A DNA stretch of 64,000 nt, taken from Pseudomonas entomophila L48. Lineage in GTDB: Bacteria > Pseudomonadota > Gammaproteobacteria > Pseudomonadales > Pseudomonadaceae. This document shows, in pieces, positions 40,445 to 52,143 of the stretch. How positions within the stretch are numbered: the stretch's first letter is position 1; the number at the start of each line of letters is the position of its first letter. The notes under the pieces were generated by a model. It searched no databases, had not been told where the DNA came from, and saw nothing but the letters and a program-made list of their open reading frames with translations. The translations under genes were made by a program, and so were the position numbers. The DNA lies in contig NC_008027.1 in assembly GCF_000026105.1 (NCBI RefSeq), positions 1,112,501-1,176,500 of the forward strand, given 5' to 3'.

Positions 40445-40929
40445 TGCAAAACCGCACCCTGGAAATCGGTGTCGGCCTGTTCCTCCTGGCCGGGATCCTG
40501 GCGCTGCTGCTGCTGGCACTGCGTGTCAGCGGGCTGTCGGCCAGCCCGAGCAGCGACACGTACAAAGTTTATGCGTATTTCGACAATATCGCCGGTTTGA
40601 CGGTCAGAGCCAAAGTGACCATGGCCGGCGTGACCATCGGCAAGGTCACGGCCATCGATCTGGACCGTGATTCGTATACCGGTCGGGTCACGTTGCAGTT
40701 GGACAAGCAGGTCGACAACCTGCCGACCGACTCCACGGCCTCGATCCTGACCGCCGGCCTGCTGGGCGAGAAATACATCGGCATCAGCGTGGGCGGCGAA
40801 GAAGCGGTTCTCAAGGATGGCAGCACCATTCACGACACGCAGTCGGCGCTGGTGCTGGAAGATCTGATCGGCAAGTTCCTGCTCAATTCCGTGGGCAAGG
40901 AACCGAAAGAAGCTCAACCGGCTAATTAA
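40444..40929 (+). CDS. mlaD: Phospholipid-binding MCE protein MlaD (Ttg2C)
   Basis: 161 residues. An N-terminal membrane anchor (IGVGLFLLAGILALLLLALR) is followed by one MCE domain (YKVYAYFDNIAGLTVRAKVT; LLGEKYIGISVGGEE). Six copies form a ring on MlaE through which lipids pass. It starts within the mlaE stop and is 9 bases ahead of mlaC. Confidence 0.95.
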   Translation: MQNRTLEIGVGLFLLAGILALLLLALRVSGLSASPSSDTYKVYAYFDNIAGLTVRAKVTMAGVTIGKVTAIDLDRDSYTGRVTLQLDKQVDNLPTDSTASILTAGLLGEKYIGISVGGEEAVLKDGSTIHDTQSALVLEDLIGKFLLNSVGKEPKEAQPAN

Positions 40930-40938
40930 GGAGTTCCC

Positions 40939-41592
40939 ATGATTTCGATCCTGCGACGTGGCCTGCTGGTGCTGTTGGCGGCCTTCCCCCTGCTGAGCAT
41001 GGCAGCGCCTGGGCAGTCTGCCCGCGACGTCATCCAGGGCACCACCACTCAACTGCTGAGTGACCTGAAAGCCAACAAAGAGCAGTACAAGGCCAACCCC
41101 GAGGCGTTCTACAAGGCGCTCAACGACAACCTCGGCCCGGTGGTCGATGCCGATGGCATCTCCAAGAGCATCATGACGGTCAAGTACTCGCGCAAGGCCA
41201 CGCCCGAGCAGATGCAGCGCTTCCAGGAGAACTTCAAGCGCAGCCTGATGCAGTTCTATGGCAACGCCCTGCTGGAGTACAACAACCAGGGCATCGTCGT
41301 AGACCCAGCCAAGGCTGAGGATGGCGAGCGCACCAGCGTCGGCATGAAGATCACCGGCACCAACGGCGCGGTCTATCCGGTGCAGTACACCATGGAAAAG
41401 ATCGCTGGCGAGTGGAAGGTGCGTAACGTCATCGTCAACGGTATCAACATCGGCAAGCTGTTCCGCGATCAGTTCCAGGACGCCATGCAGCGTAACGGCA
41501 ACAACCTCGACAAGACCATCGACGGCTGGGCCGGCGAAGTGGCCAAGGCCAAGCAGACCGCCGACAACTCGCCGGACAAGGAAGTCAAATGA
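40939..41592 (+). CDS. mlaC: Periplasmic phospholipid shuttle MlaC (Ttg2D)
   Basis: 217 residues with a signal peptide (LLVLLAAFPLLSMAAPGQ). The Ttg2 domain includes VDADGISKSIMTVKYSRKAT and VQYTMEKIAGEWKVRNVIVN. It carries phospholipid between the outer-membrane MlaA-porin complex and MlaFEDB. AAGGAG precedes the ATG; its stop overlaps the mlaB start. Confidence 0.94.
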   Translation: MISILRRGLLVLLAAFPLLSMAAPGQSARDVIQGTTTQLLSDLKANKEQYKANPEAFYKALNDNLGPVVDADGISKSIMTVKYSRKATPEQMQRFQENFKRSLMQFYGNALLEYNNQGIVVDPAKAEDGERTSVGMKITGTNGAVYPVQYTMEKIAGEWKVRNVIVNGINIGKLFRDQFQDAMQRNGNNLDKTIDGWAGEVAKAKQTADNSPDKEVK

Positions 41593-41891
41593 GCGATGCC
41601 GCAGTGAGCATGGCCGAGCCTGGCGTCCTGCGCCTGGCCGGCGTGCTGGACTACCGCAGCGGCCCGGCCCTGCGTAAGCAGGGCAAGGCGCTGATCGCCG
41701 CCAGCGGCGAGGCCCGCCTGGTGCTGGACTGCACCGCGGTGGTGAAGTCGAGCAGCGTCGGCCTGTCGCTGTTGCTGGCCTTCATGCGTGACGTCCAGGC
41801 GGCCGGCAAGGCCTGCGAACTGCGCGGCATGCCTGACGACATGCGGGAAATTGCCGAGGTCTACGACCTCGATGAGGTACTGGCGGGCTGA
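41589..41891 (+). CDS. mlaB: STAS-domain protein MlaB (Ttg2E)
   Basis: 100 residues, a single STAS domain (LRLAGVLDYRSGPALRKQGK; VLDCTAVVKSSSVGLSLLLA). It binds MlaF in the cytoplasm and is needed for assembly and activity of the transporter. It overlaps the mlaC stop and is followed by a terminator. Confidence 0.92.
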   Translation: MSDAAVSMAEPGVLRLAGVLDYRSGPALRKQGKALIAASGEARLVLDCTAVVKSSSVGLSLLLAFMRDVQAAGKACELRGMPDDMREIAEVYDLDEVLAG

Positions 41892-41910
41892 TGGCCTGCC
41901 GCAAGGTGAA

Positions 41911-41964
41911 AGCCCCTCGGTCAGTGCGCCCCGTCTTGGGCTTCGCAGGCGAGGGGCTTTTTTG
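41911..41964 (+). terminator. Terminator after mlaB
   Basis: AGCCCCTCG and CGAGGGGCT pair across a 30-nt loop and are followed by TTTTTT. It separates mlaFEDCB from ibaG-murA, though readthrough is possible. Confidence 0.7.
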
Positions 41965-42009
41965 TATGATGGCCGACCCGCGCGCGTTGGGCGCCGATCG
42001 AGGTTGAGC

Positions 42010-43538
<1,529 letters not shown>

Positions 43539-43577
43539 TCTGTGACCGGCGCAGGGACGCGCCAGCCGAATCGTATG

Positions 43578-43600
43578 CGGTCGGGCCCATGGCCCGACCG
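43578..43600 (+). other. GC-rich hairpin between murA and hisG
   Basis: CGGTCGGGCC-CAT-GGCCCGACCG, a perfect 10-bp stem, lies 30 bases before the hisG ATG and 40 after murA. There is no T-run after it, so a termination role is doubtful. It could be a transcription or processing punctuation between the two genes. Confidence 0.5.
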
Positions 43601-43630
43601 GCTATAGCTGCTTAAGGACCGACGTTTCCC

Positions 43631-44266
43631 ATGTTGACCATCGCGCTATCAAAAGGCCGCATTCTCGACGACACCCTGCCGTTGCTGGCCGAAGCCGGCA
43701 TCGTCCCCACCGAGAACCCGGACAAGAGCCGCAAGCTGATCATCCCCACCACGCAGGATGACGTACGCCTGCTTATCGTGCGTGCCACCGACGTACCGAC
43801 CTACGTCGAGCATGGCGCCGCCGACCTCGGTGTGGCCGGCAAGGACGTGCTGATGGAATACGGTGGTCAGGGGCTGTACGAGCCGCTGGACCTGCAGATC
43901 GCCCAGTGCAAGCTGATGACCGCTGGCGTGACCGGCGCGCCCGAGCCCAAGGGCCGTCTGCGCGTGGCCACCAAGTTCGTCAACGTAGCCAAGCGCTACT
44001 ACGCCGAGCAGGGCCGCCAGGTCGACATCATCAAGCTGTACGGCTCCATGGAGCTGGCACCGCTGATCAACCTTGCCGACAAGATCATCGACGTGGTCGA
44101 CACCGGCAACACCCTGCGTGCCAATGGCCTCGAGCCGCAAGAACTGATCGCCACGATCAGCTCGCGCCTGGTGGTCAACAAGGCCTCCATGAAGATGCAG
44201 CACGCCCGTATCCAGAGTCTGATCGACACCCTGCGCAACGCCGTCGAATCGCGACACCGCGGCTGA
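43631..44266 (+). CDS. hisG: ATP phosphoribosyltransferase, short form (HisG-S)
   Basis: 211 residues. [20 protein letters not shown] begins the catalytic region; the PRPP loop is DIVDTGNTL-like ([20 protein letters not shown]). The C-terminal ACT-like regulatory domain of long HisG is absent, so it should need HisZ, encoded elsewhere. It catalyses the first step of histidine synthesis. Confidence 0.95.
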   Translation: MLTIALSKGRILDDTLPLLAEAGIVPTENPDKSRKLIIPTTQDDVRLLIVRATDVPTYVEHGAADLGVAGKDVLMEYGGQGLYEPLDLQIAQCKLMTAGVTGAPEPKGRLRVATKFVNVAKRYYAEQGRQVDIIKLYGSMELAPLINLADKIIDVVDTGNTLRANGLEPQELIATISSRLVVNKASMKMQHARIQSLIDTLRNAVESRHRG

Positions 44267-44392
44267 CCTCTGCGCGCGACCTTCGCTGTCGCGCCCGTCT
44301 ATCCGCGTCATAGCCAATTTTCTCAGGTGCCCGCGCGGATGGACTGGTAGCTTAGGGCGCCTGAGCATCCGCTAATAATCGAGGCCCTCGCC

Positions 44393-45715
44393 ATGACCGT
44401 GTCCACTGCAATTGCCCGTCTCAACGCTGCTGACCAGGATTTCGCCCGACATCTGGATCATCTGCTGAGCTGGGAAAGTGTGTCCGATGACACGGTCAAC
44501 CAGCGCGTGCTCGACATCATCAAGGCCGTGCGCGAGCGCGGTGACGCGGCGCTGGTGGAGTTCACCCAGCGTTTTGACGGCGTCGATGCCAAATCCATCG
44601 ACGACCTGATCCTCGACCGCGCTCGCCTGGAGCTGGCCCTGACCCGCATCACCGCAGTTCAGCGCGAAGCCCTGGAAAAAGCCGCCAACCGTGTGCGCAT
44701 CTACCACGAGCGGCAGAAGCAGGATTCCTGGCAGTACACCGAAGCCGACGGCACCGTGCTGGGCCAGAAGGTCACGCCGCTGGACCGTGCCGGCCTGTAT
44801 GTGCCGGGCGGCAAGGCGTCGTACCCGTCGTCGGTGTTGATGAACGCCATTCCGGCAAAAGTGGCTGGCGTTTCCGAGGTGGTGATGGTGGTCCCGACGC
44901 CGCGTGGCGAGGTCAACGAGCTGGTGCTCGCTGCGGCCTGCATCGCCGGGGTTGATCGGGTCTTCACCGTCGGTGGCGCGCAGGCCGTTGCGGCCCTGGC
45001 CTATGGCACCGAGAGCGTGCCGCAGGTGGACAAGATCGTCGGCCCAGGCAACATTTACGTCGCCACTGCCAAGCGTCATGTGTTTGGCCAGGTCGGGATC
45101 GACATGATCGCCGGTCCGTCGGAGATTCTTGTGGTGTGTGATGGTCAGACCGATCCGGACTGGATCGCCATGGACCTGTTCTCCCAGGCCGAGCACGACG
45201 AGGACGCCCAGGCGATCCTGGTCAGCCCGGATGCCGCCTTCCTCGACCGGGTTGCCGCCAGCATCGAGAAGCTGCTCCCCACCATGGAGCGTGCCGAGAT
45301 CATCGAGAAGTCGATCAATGGCCGTGGCGCGCTGATCCAGGTGCGTGACATGCAGCAGGCGATCGAGGTGGCCAACCGCATCGCCCCCGAGCACCTGGAG
45401 CTGTCGGTGGCCGACCCGCAGGCCTGGCTGCCGCAGATCCGCCACGCCGGTGCGATCTTCATGGGCCGCCACACCAGCGAGGCGCTGGGCGACTACTGCG
45501 CCGGCCCCAACCACGTGCTGCCGACCTCCGGCACCGCGCGGTTCTCTTCGCCGCTGGGTGTGTATGACTTCCAGAAGCGTTCGTCGATCATCTTCTGCTC
45601 CGAGCAAGGGGCTTCCGAACTGGGCCACACCGCGTCGGTACTGGCCCGTGGCGAATCGCTGACCGCCCACGCGCGCAGCGCCGAATACCGCATCCTCAAC
45701 GAGAAGGGGAACTGA
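44393..45715 (+). CDS. hisD: Histidinol dehydrogenase
   Basis: 440 residues. Family landmarks: [40 protein letters not shown], and the catalytic/zinc region [17 protein letters not shown] and APEHLELSV. It performs the last two NAD+-dependent steps of histidine synthesis. It lies 126 bases after hisG and 2 before hisC. Confidence 0.97.
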   Translation: MTVSTAIARLNAADQDFARHLDHLLSWESVSDDTVNQRVLDIIKAVRERGDAALVEFTQRFDGVDAKSIDDLILDRARLELALTRITAVQREALEKAANRVRIYHERQKQDSWQYTEADGTVLGQKVTPLDRAGLYVPGGKASYPSSVLMNAIPAKVAGVSEVVMVVPTPRGEVNELVLAAACIAGVDRVFTVGGAQAVAALAYGTESVPQVDKIVGPGNIYVATAKRHVFGQVGIDMIAGPSEILVVCDGQTDPDWIAMDLFSQAEHDEDAQAILVSPDAAFLDRVAASIEKLLPTMERAEIIEKSINGRGALIQVRDMQQAIEVANRIAPEHLELSVADPQAWLPQIRHAGAIFMGRHTSEALGDYCAGPNHVLPTSGTARFSSPLGVYDFQKRSSIIFCSEQGASELGHTASVLARGESLTAHARSAEYRILNEKGN

Positions 45716-45717
45716 GC

Positions 45718-46764
45718 ATGAGTCGTTTCTGGAGTCCCTTCGTCAAGGACCTCGTCCCTTACGTGCCTGGCGAGCAGCCCAAGCTGGCGCGGCTGGTCAA
45801 GCTCAACACCAACGAGAACCCTTATGGCCCGTCGCCCAAGGCGCTGGAGGCCATGCAGGGCGAGTTGAACGACAACCTGCGGCTGTACCCGGATCCGAAC
45901 AGTGACCGGCTCAAGCAAGCGGTTGCCGAGTACTACGGCGTGACACCCGCACAGGTGTTCGTCGGCAATGGCTCGGACGAAGTGCTGGCGCACATCTTCC
46001 ACGGCCTGTTCCAGCACGACCGTGGGCCGTTGCTGTTCCCGGACGTCAGCTACAGTTTCTATCCGGTGTATTGCGGCCTGTACGGCATTGCGTTCGAGCA
46101 GGTGGAGCTGGATGAGCAATTTCAGATCCAGGTTTCGGACTACAGCAAACCGAATGCCGGGATCATTTTCCCCAACCCCAACGCGCCGACGGGTTGCCTG
46201 CTGCCGCTGGAGGCGGTGGAGCAACTGCTGCAGGCGAACCGCGATTCGGTGGTGGTGGTTGATGAAGCCTACATCGATTTTGGCGGCGAGACGGCCATCA
46301 GCCTGGTGGATCGCTACGACAACCTGCTGGTGACCCAGACCCTGTCCAAGTCGCGTTCGCTCGCGGGGCTGCGGGTGGGGTTGGCGGTGGGGCATCCTGA
46401 CCTGATCGAGGCGCTGGAGCGGATCAAGAACAGCTTCAACTCCTACCCGCTGGACCGTATGGCGATCGTGGGCGCGGCGGTGGCGTTCGAGGACCGTGAG
46501 TATTTCGACGAGACCTGCCGCAAGGTGATCGATAGCCGTGAGGTGTTGGTCGAGGCGCTGACCGCGCGGGGGTTCGAGGTGCTGCCTTCGGCGGCGAACT
46601 TCATCTTTGCCCGCCATCCTTCGCAGGATGCGGCGGGGATTGCGGCGCGGCTACGGGAGCAGGGGGTGATCGTGCGGCACTTCAAGCAGGGGCGGATTGC
46701 GCAGTTCCTGCGGATTACGATTGGGACGCCGGAGATGAACCAGGCGTTGCTTGATGCGCTTTAA
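45718..46764 (+). CDS. hisC: Histidinol-phosphate aminotransferase
   Basis: 348 residues, a class I/II PLP aminotransferase. The PLP lysine is K211 in [35 protein letters not shown] and the Asn/Asp-Tyr motif [13 protein letters not shown] support HisC. It transaminates imidazole-acetol phosphate. It closes hisG-hisD-hisC and is followed by a repeat-rich gene-free patch. Confidence 0.95.
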   Translation: MSRFWSPFVKDLVPYVPGEQPKLARLVKLNTNENPYGPSPKALEAMQGELNDNLRLYPDPNSDRLKQAVAEYYGVTPAQVFVGNGSDEVLAHIFHGLFQHDRGPLLFPDVSYSFYPVYCGLYGIAFEQVELDEQFQIQVSDYSKPNAGIIFPNPNAPTGCLLPLEAVEQLLQANRDSVVVVDEAYIDFGGETAISLVDRYDNLLVTQTLSKSRSLAGLRVGLAVGHPDLIEALERIKNSFNSYPLDRMAIVGAAVAFEDREYFDETCRKVIDSREVLVEALTARGFEVLPSAANFIFARHPSQDAAGIAARLREQGVIVRHFKQGRIAQFLRITIGTPEMNQALLDAL

Positions 46765-46833
46765 GTTGAGGTTGATTTGAGCGTTTGACTGAAGGGCGGG
46801 TTGGGGCGTATCTGGTTACGTTTCAATTCGCCC

Positions 46834-46869
<36 letters not shown>

Positions 46870-46885
46870 GTTTTTCAAGTTGGGG

Positions 46886-47022
46886 GCATATCCATTTGCT
46901 ATATGGACGCTGACTCACCTTTCCGCCCTTACGGCGGGTTACTTTGGTCTTGGCCAAAGTAACCAAAGCCGCTCGCTCCATCATACGGCCCCTGCGCTGC
47001 GCTCCGGGGTCCCTTCGCTCCG
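46886..47022 (+). repeat. Left arm of a mosaic inverted repeat
   Basis: GCATATCCATTTGCTATATG onward, including ACTCACCTTTCCGCCCTTAC and the internal palindrome TTACTTTGG-TCTT-GGCCAAAGTAA, is repeated inverted with scattered changes at 47561-47696. A second, shorter inverted block follows: 47129-47164 against 47431-47459 (CTCCTGAAGTCGC). Confidence 0.85.
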
Positions 47023-47213
47023 GCGCCTTCCGGGCCCGCGCGGCCTACGACTTGCTGCGCAAGTCTACATCTCGCGCCTTCGGCTACGCCGAAGGGTGCT
47101 GCGCACCTGGCCCTTCAGACGCCTGCGCTCAGCCTCCTGAAGTCGCGAAGTTACGGGCGGCGCCTGCGCAGGCGCAGCTGTCGCTAGCTGCTTATTCGTG
47201 GCCTTGAGTACGC

Positions 47214-47285
47214 ATTCGCCGGCAAAGCCGGCTCCTACCGGACGGTGCACGCCGCACCATTGTAGGAGCCGGCTTTGCCAGCGAA
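47214..47285. repeat. REP element pair inside the inverted-repeat patch
   Basis: Arms 47214-47238 and 47262-47285 carry GCCGGCAAAGCCGGCTCCTAC and its inverse, class I with an extra A in the loop. Confidence 0.88.
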
Positions 47286-47338
47286 CCATTGGTACAAACG
47301 ACACGTCCATATCAGCATTACATAGCTATCAAACTTTC

Positions 47339-47373
47339 CGCTCTTCGCTCTTCGCTCTTCGCTCTTCGCTCTT
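47339..47373. repeat. 7-bp tandem repeat (CGCTCTT)5
   Basis: Five exact CGCTCTT units followed by a degenerate sixth (CGCTTCT). Non-coding. Confidence 0.9.
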
Positions 47374-47560
47374 CGCTTCTGCGAGCGCGCAGCGCCTCGC
47401 CCGGCTTTTGATCTTGGTGCGCAATAGTCCAGGCGCCGCCAATTGCGACTTCAGGAGGCCGAGCGGAGTTCTTGCGTAGTGGGGCGACGGCCATGGATGG
47501 CCGTCGAGCGCTGCGCCCCAGGATGGGGCGTTCAGCGCGGTACCCACGGGAGCAAGAACG

Positions 47561-47696
47561 GAGCGAGGGGACCCCGGAGCGAAGCGCAGGGGCCGTATGA
47601 TGGAGCAGGCGGTTTTGCCTACTTTTTCCAAGAAAAAAGTAGGCCGCCGTAAGGGCGGAAAGGTGAGTCAGCGTCTCTATCGCCAATGGATATGCT
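47561..47696 (-). repeat. Right arm of the mosaic inverted repeat
   Basis: Read on the minus strand it parallels 46886-47022, with the internal palindrome changed to CCTACTTTTTTC-TTGG-AAAAAGTAGG. It ends about 40 bases before the mexW stop codon. Confidence 0.85.
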
Positions 47697-47734
47697 CACA
47701 TAACTCCAAACCAACACTCTGAAAGCCGAAGCCA

Positions 47735-50700
47735 TCACGCCACCTCCCGCCCACCCCGATGCGCCAACACCGTATAAATACAAGGCAACACAAACAACGT
47801 GAACAACGTCCCAACCGACATCCCCGTGGCAATCACGGTGCCGATGTCGAACCGGCTCACCGCCCCCGCCCCGGTGGCCAGAATCAACGGCACCATGCCG
47901 AACACCATGGCCGCCGTGGTCATCAGCACCGGCCGCAACCGAATCGCCGCTGCCTCTTCGATTGCCTCGCGAACCCCAAGCCCCTTTTCCTCCCGCAGTT
48001 GGTTGGCAAACTCGACGATCAAGATCCCATGCTTGGTAATCAACCCGATCAAGGTCACCAACCCCACCTGCGTATAGATGTTCATGCTGGAAACCCCAAG
48101 GAACAGCGGCACCAGCGCCCCGCAGATGGACAGCGGCACGGTCACCAGGATCACCAGCGGATCCCGGAAGCTTTCGAATTGCGCCGCCAGCACCAGGAAG
48201 ATCATCGCCAGCGCCAAACCGAAGGTCACCCACAATGCGCTGCCCTCCTGGACGAACTGCCGCGCCGTACCTGCATAGTCCACCGCAAAGCCCTCCGGCG
48301 CCTCCTCATGGGCGATCGTGCGCACGGTGTCCAGCGCCTCGCCCATGCTCACCAGCGGCACACCCTGGATGATCGCCGAGTTCAATTGCTGGAACTGATT
48401 GAGCTGACGAGGCCGGGCACGGTCGCTGAGGGTAATGAGCGTAGACAGGGGCAGTAACTGACCCTGTTCGTTCTTCACGTAATAGTTGTTCAACCAACCC
48501 GGCGTGGCGCGATAGGCGCGTTCGACCTGGGCAATCACTTTGTAGCTACGGCCTTCCAGGGTGAAACGGTTGATCTCCGCCTCGCCCAGCAAGGTGGCCA
48601 GAGTCCCGCCGAGGGTGTCCATCGACACGCCCATCTGCGCGGCCTTGGCGCGGTCGATGTCGATCATCACTTCAGGCTTGTCGAACGCCAGGTCGATGTC
48701 GAGGAAGGCGAACTTGCCGGAGGCTTGCGCACGCTCCTTGACCCGCTGGGCCACCTCCAGCAACGCCGTGTAGTCCCCGGCGGTGTTGATCACGAACTGG
48801 AACGGCAACCCCTCTCCGGTGCCAGGCAGTGACGGCAGGTTGAAGCCGAAGATCTGCAGGCCGCCGACCTCCTCGAGCTTGGCCTGGACCAACGGCAGCA
48901 GTTCCATCTGGGTACGCTGCCGCTCGCTCCATGGCTTGAGCAGAAAGCCTCCGATGCCGCTCTGCACGCCATTGAAACCGTTGATCTGGAACGACGAGTA
49001 ATACTCGGGGAAGGTCTTGAACAGCGGTGTGAATTCGTCGGTGTAAGCGTTCAAGTAGTCCAGGTTGGCGGTCTGCGGCGAGTTGCTCATCATGAAGATC
49101 ACACCCTGGTCTTCATTGGGCGCCAGTTCGCTCTGGGTGAACTTGAGCAGTACCGGGATCAGGCCCAGGATGATCACCGCGAACACCAGGACTACCGGCC
49201 TGCTGTTCAAGGTGCCGTGCAACAGGCGCTGGTAGCGCACCTTCAGCTGTTCGAAGAGCACGTCCAGGCGGTGGGCCAGGCCGCTGGGGTTCTGCTCGTG
49301 GCGCAGCAGCAGGGCGCACATCATCGGCGACAGGGTCAGGGCCACGACGCCCGAGATGATCACCGCCCCCGCCAGTGTCAGCGCGAACTCCTTGAACAAC
49401 GCGCCGGTCAGCCCGGTGAGAAACCCGATGGGGGCGTACACCGCGGCCAGGGTGATGGTCATCGACACCACCGGCAGGGCAATCTCGCGGGCGCCTTCCA
49501 GTGCCGCGTCGCGGGGCGTCTTGCCTTCTTCGATATGGCGGTGGATGTTCTCCACCACGACGATGGCGTCGTCCACCACCAGGCCGATGGCCAGTACCAT
49601 GGCCAGCAAGGTCAGCAGGTTCAGCGAATAGCCCATCATCTGCATGAAGAACAGCACGCCGATCATCGACAGCGGGATGGTCACCACCGGGATCAGCACC
49701 GAGCGCAGGGCACCGAGGAACAGGAACACCACGACGATGACGATCAGCACCGCCTCGCCGAGGGTCTTGATCACTTCGTTGATGGAAGCCTGGATGAACA
49801 GGGTGGCGTCGTAGGCGATGGACACTTTGAGGCCCGACGGCAACTGCTCTTCGAGTTGCGGCATGATCCGCCGTACTTCCTTGATTACTTGCAGCGGGTT
49901 GGCGGCAGGCGTGGCCTTGATGCCGATGTACACCGAAGGCGTGCCGTCGAACGAGCTGACTGTGTCGTAGTTCTCCGCGCCCATTTCAATGCGCGCTACG
50001 TCCCCCAGCAGCACCCGGCTGTCGCCGGCGATCTTGACCGGCAGGGCGGCGAAGGCCTCGGCGGACTTGAGCTCGGTGGTGGCATTGACGCTGGTGACCA
50101 CGTACTCGCCTTTCACTTCACCGGCCGCGGCGAGGAAGTTGTAGTGGCGCACGGCGTTGGTCACGTCCACCGCCGACAGGCCGAAGCCGGCCAGTTTCAC
50201 CGGGTCGATCCAGATACGCATGGCGAACAACTGGTTGCCGAGGATCTGCGCCTCGGCCATGCCCGGCAGCGTCGCCAGCTTGGGCTGGATCACCCGCGAC
50301 AGGTAGTCAGTGATCTGCGGGTTGCTCATCTCGTTGCTGTAGAAGCTGATGTACATCAGCGCCGAAGCGTCGGCCGCCTCCTTGCTCAGCACCGGGTCCT
50401 CGGAATCCTGGGGCAGCTTGTTGCGCACCTCGTTGGCCTTGGCCAGCAGTTGGGTGAACAGGCGGTCGGTGTCGGAGCCGATACGTGCGTAGACCGAGAT
50501 CACCGAGAAATTCTGCCGGCTCACCGAGGTCATGTAGTCGATGCCATCGGCGCTGGCCAGGCTCTGCTGCAGCGGCTGGGTGATGTAGCCCTGGATGGTT
50601 TCGGCGTTGGCCCCGGGGTAGGCGGTGGTCACCGTGATCAGGGCGTTCTCCATCTGCGGGTACTGGCGAATCTGCAGCTTGCTCCAGGCCTGCGCGCCCA

Positions 50701-50770
50701 GCAGCAGGATCAGCAGGCTGACCACGCAGGCCAGCACCGGGCGGCGGATGAACGGGTCGGTGAACGCCAT
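47735..50770 (-). CDS. mexW: RND multidrug efflux permease, MexW-like
   Basis: 1011 residues, HAE1 RND type. It begins MAFTDPFIRRPVLACVVSLL. The TM4 proton-relay aspartates are in AIGLVVDDAIVVVENIHRHI, and porter repeats flank residues 40-330 and 550-860. The symbol rests on gene order: mexV-mexW beside a DUF1513/imelysin/di-haem/icmP/bifA/sodB block is what I recall from P. aeruginosa PA4366-PA4375. It exports drugs from the periplasm or inner membrane with the adaptor encoded upstream. No outer-membrane channel gene follows, so an outside OprM-type channel is expected. Confidence 0.88.
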   Translation of the reverse strand: MAFTDPFIRRPVLACVVSLLILLLGAQAWSKLQIRQYPQMENALITVTTAYPGANAETIQGYITQPLQQSLASADGIDYMTSVSRQNFSVISVYARIGSDTDRLFTQLLAKANEVRNKLPQDSEDPVLSKEAADASALMYISFYSNEMSNPQITDYLSRVIQPKLATLPGMAEAQILGNQLFAMRIWIDPVKLAGFGLSAVDVTNAVRHYNFLAAAGEVKGEYVVTSVNATTELKSAEAFAALPVKIAGDSRVLLGDVARIEMGAENYDTVSSFDGTPSVYIGIKATPAANPLQVIKEVRRIMPQLEEQLPSGLKVSIAYDATLFIQASINEVIKTLGEAVLIVIVVVFLFLGALRSVLIPVVTIPLSMIGVLFFMQMMGYSLNLLTLLAMVLAIGLVVDDAIVVVENIHRHIEEGKTPRDAALEGAREIALPVVSMTITLAAVYAPIGFLTGLTGALFKEFALTLAGAVIISGVVALTLSPMMCALLLRHEQNPSGLAHRLDVLFEQLKVRYQRLLHGTLNSRPVVLVFAVIILGLIPVLLKFTQSELAPNEDQGVIFMMSNSPQTANLDYLNAYTDEFTPLFKTFPEYYSSFQINGFNGVQSGIGGFLLKPWSERQRTQMELLPLVQAKLEEVGGLQIFGFNLPSLPGTGEGLPFQFVINTAGDYTALLEVAQRVKERAQASGKFAFLDIDLAFDKPEVMIDIDRAKAAQMGVSMDTLGGTLATLLGEAEINRFTLEGRSYKVIAQVERAYRATPGWLNNYYVKNEQGQLLPLSTLITLSDRARPRQLNQFQQLNSAIIQGVPLVSMGEALDTVRTIAHEEAPEGFAVDYAGTARQFVQEGSALWVTFGLALAMIFLVLAAQFESFRDPLVILVTVPLSICGALVPLFLGVSSMNIYTQVGLVTLIGLITKHGILIVEFANQLREEKGLGVREAIEEAAAIRLRPVLMTTAAMVFGMVPLILATGAGAVSRFDIGTVIATGMSVGTLFTLFVLPCIYTVLAHRGGREVA

Positions 50771-50781
50771 GCCTGCCTCCT

Positions 50782-51915
50782 TCAGTGGGTGCCCGGCTTG
50801 AGCGCCTGCTCGCTGCTGATGCGAATCGCCGCGCCGGGCGCCAGCTTGAGCTGACCGGCAGTGACCACCTGGTCACCGGCCTGCAACCCTTTGCTGATCA
50901 CCACCCAGCCGTCACGGCGCTCACCGGTCTGCACGGTGCGCTGCTCGGCGATCAGTTGCGGCTGGCCTTCGCTGTCGTCCAGCGGCTTGCCATCCTCGCC
51001 TTGCTTGCGGCTGACCAGGTACACCGAATTGCCATACAGGGTGTAGGTGATGGCGTTCTCCGGTACCACCACCTGCGGTTGCGGATCGGGCAGCAGCAGT
51101 TGGAGGCTGGCGAACATGCCGGGCAGTAGCTTGCCGTCTGGGTTGGCCAGGGTGGCGCGAACCAGCAGGTTGCGCGTGCTTTCCTCGACTTTCGGGTTGA
51201 TTGCGCTAAGGCTGGCGGGGAAGGTCTGGCCCGGGTAGGCGGCCACTTGCACCAGCACCTGCTGGCCGAGGCTCAGGTGGGGTAGGGCCTGTTCGGGCAC
51301 ATTGAAATCGACGTACAGGCTCGACAGGTCCTGCAAGGTGGCGATCACCGTGCCGCTAGCCAGATAGGCGCCGACGTCCACCTGGCGAATGCCGATGGTG
51401 CCGCTGAACGGGGCGCTGATGCTCTTCTTCGCCAGCGACGCCTTGAGCTGGTCGACCACCGCCTGGTTGCGCCGATATTGGGTGGTGAGCCGATCAAACT
51501 CACCCCGTGAGATGGCCGAGTCGCCGACCAGCTGGCTACCGCGACCGAAGTCCACCTTCGCCAGGTTAAGGTCGGCCTGGGCGGTGCCCAGCAGGGCCGT
51601 TTCCTGTTCGCTGTCCAGTTGCAGCAGCAGTTGCCCGGCCTTCACCTTCTGCCCGGATTCGAAGTGCAGGGACTTCACCGTGCCGGCCACTTCAAGGCTC
51701 AGTTCGACGCCCTGATAGGCCTTCAGGCTGCCGACCGCCGGCAGGCGTTCCTGCCATTGGCGCAGCTCGGCCTGGGCCGCGGCGACGCTGACCGGTGGCT
51801 TGGGTGCCGAGAACATCTGTACCTGCCTGTAGATGGAGAAGGCCTTGAAGCCCCCCAGAATCAGCACGATCAGCAGGACGACGGCCAACATGATCAGCAT
51901 GCGGCGGCGCAGCAT
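50782..51915 (-). CDS. mexV: RND efflux periplasmic adaptor, MexV-like
   Basis: 377 residues from the ATG at 51915 (MLRRRMLIMLAVVLLIVLIL); a GTG at 51963 would add 16 residues without membrane character. Membrane anchor, lipoyl/hairpin region (LKSLHFESGQKVKAGQLLLQ-type) and beta-barrel (LASGTVIATLQDLSSLYVDF, VNVPEQALPHLSLG-like) follow the adaptor pattern. It links MexW to an outer-membrane channel. The 5' end and upstream region of this gene are duplicated at 52821-53056. Confidence 0.88.
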   Translation of the reverse strand: MLRRRMLIMLAVVLLIVLILGGFKAFSIYRQVQMFSAPKPPVSVAAAQAELRQWQERLPAVGSLKAYQGVELSLEVAGTVKSLHFESGQKVKAGQLLLQLDSEQETALLGTAQADLNLAKVDFGRGSQLVGDSAISRGEFDRLTTQYRRNQAVVDQLKASLAKKSISAPFSGTIGIRQVDVGAYLASGTVIATLQDLSSLYVDFNVPEQALPHLSLGQQVLVQVAAYPGQTFPASLSAINPKVEESTRNLLVRATLANPDGKLLPGMFASLQLLLPDPQPQVVVPENAITYTLYGNSVYLVSRKQGEDGKPLDDSEGQPQLIAEQRTVQTGERRDGWVVISKGLQAGDQVVTAGQLKLAPGAAIRISSEQALKPGTH

Positions 51916-52028
51916 AGGTCCGGTTCCCTGGATGCGAGGTGGTTGTTCGTCGTGCACGACCACGGGCGATCCGGCCCACGTGCGATGGGGAGAGTATTGT
52001 CGGTTTTTGCGAAAAGGGGAGGTGTGAG
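51781..52028. repeat. Duplicated segment A, original copy (mexV 5' end and leader)
   Basis: Runs from GGCGACGCTG inside mexV to GGGGAGGTGTGAG upstream of it. About nine in ten bases match 52821-53056, counted by eye. Confidence 0.85.
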
Positions 52029-52143
52029 GGGGGCAACCAACCGTCTCCTATCGGCAATGACCTAGCAGTTTTACCAGTTACCAGTCATTGCGGGTTGTAT
52101 TAAGTTCTTCGAAAACCGTGCACTTGCACACAAGGAGAGCAAA

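Noticed and set aside
46880..47310. Short frames in the hisC-mexW gap
   Set aside because: They read through REP and inverted-repeat DNA, lack ribosome-binding sites and have low-complexity translations.
47619..48233. Minus-strand frame overlapping the mexW 3' end
   Set aside because: Out-of-frame shadow of mexW; Gly/Arg/Ala-rich with no family character.
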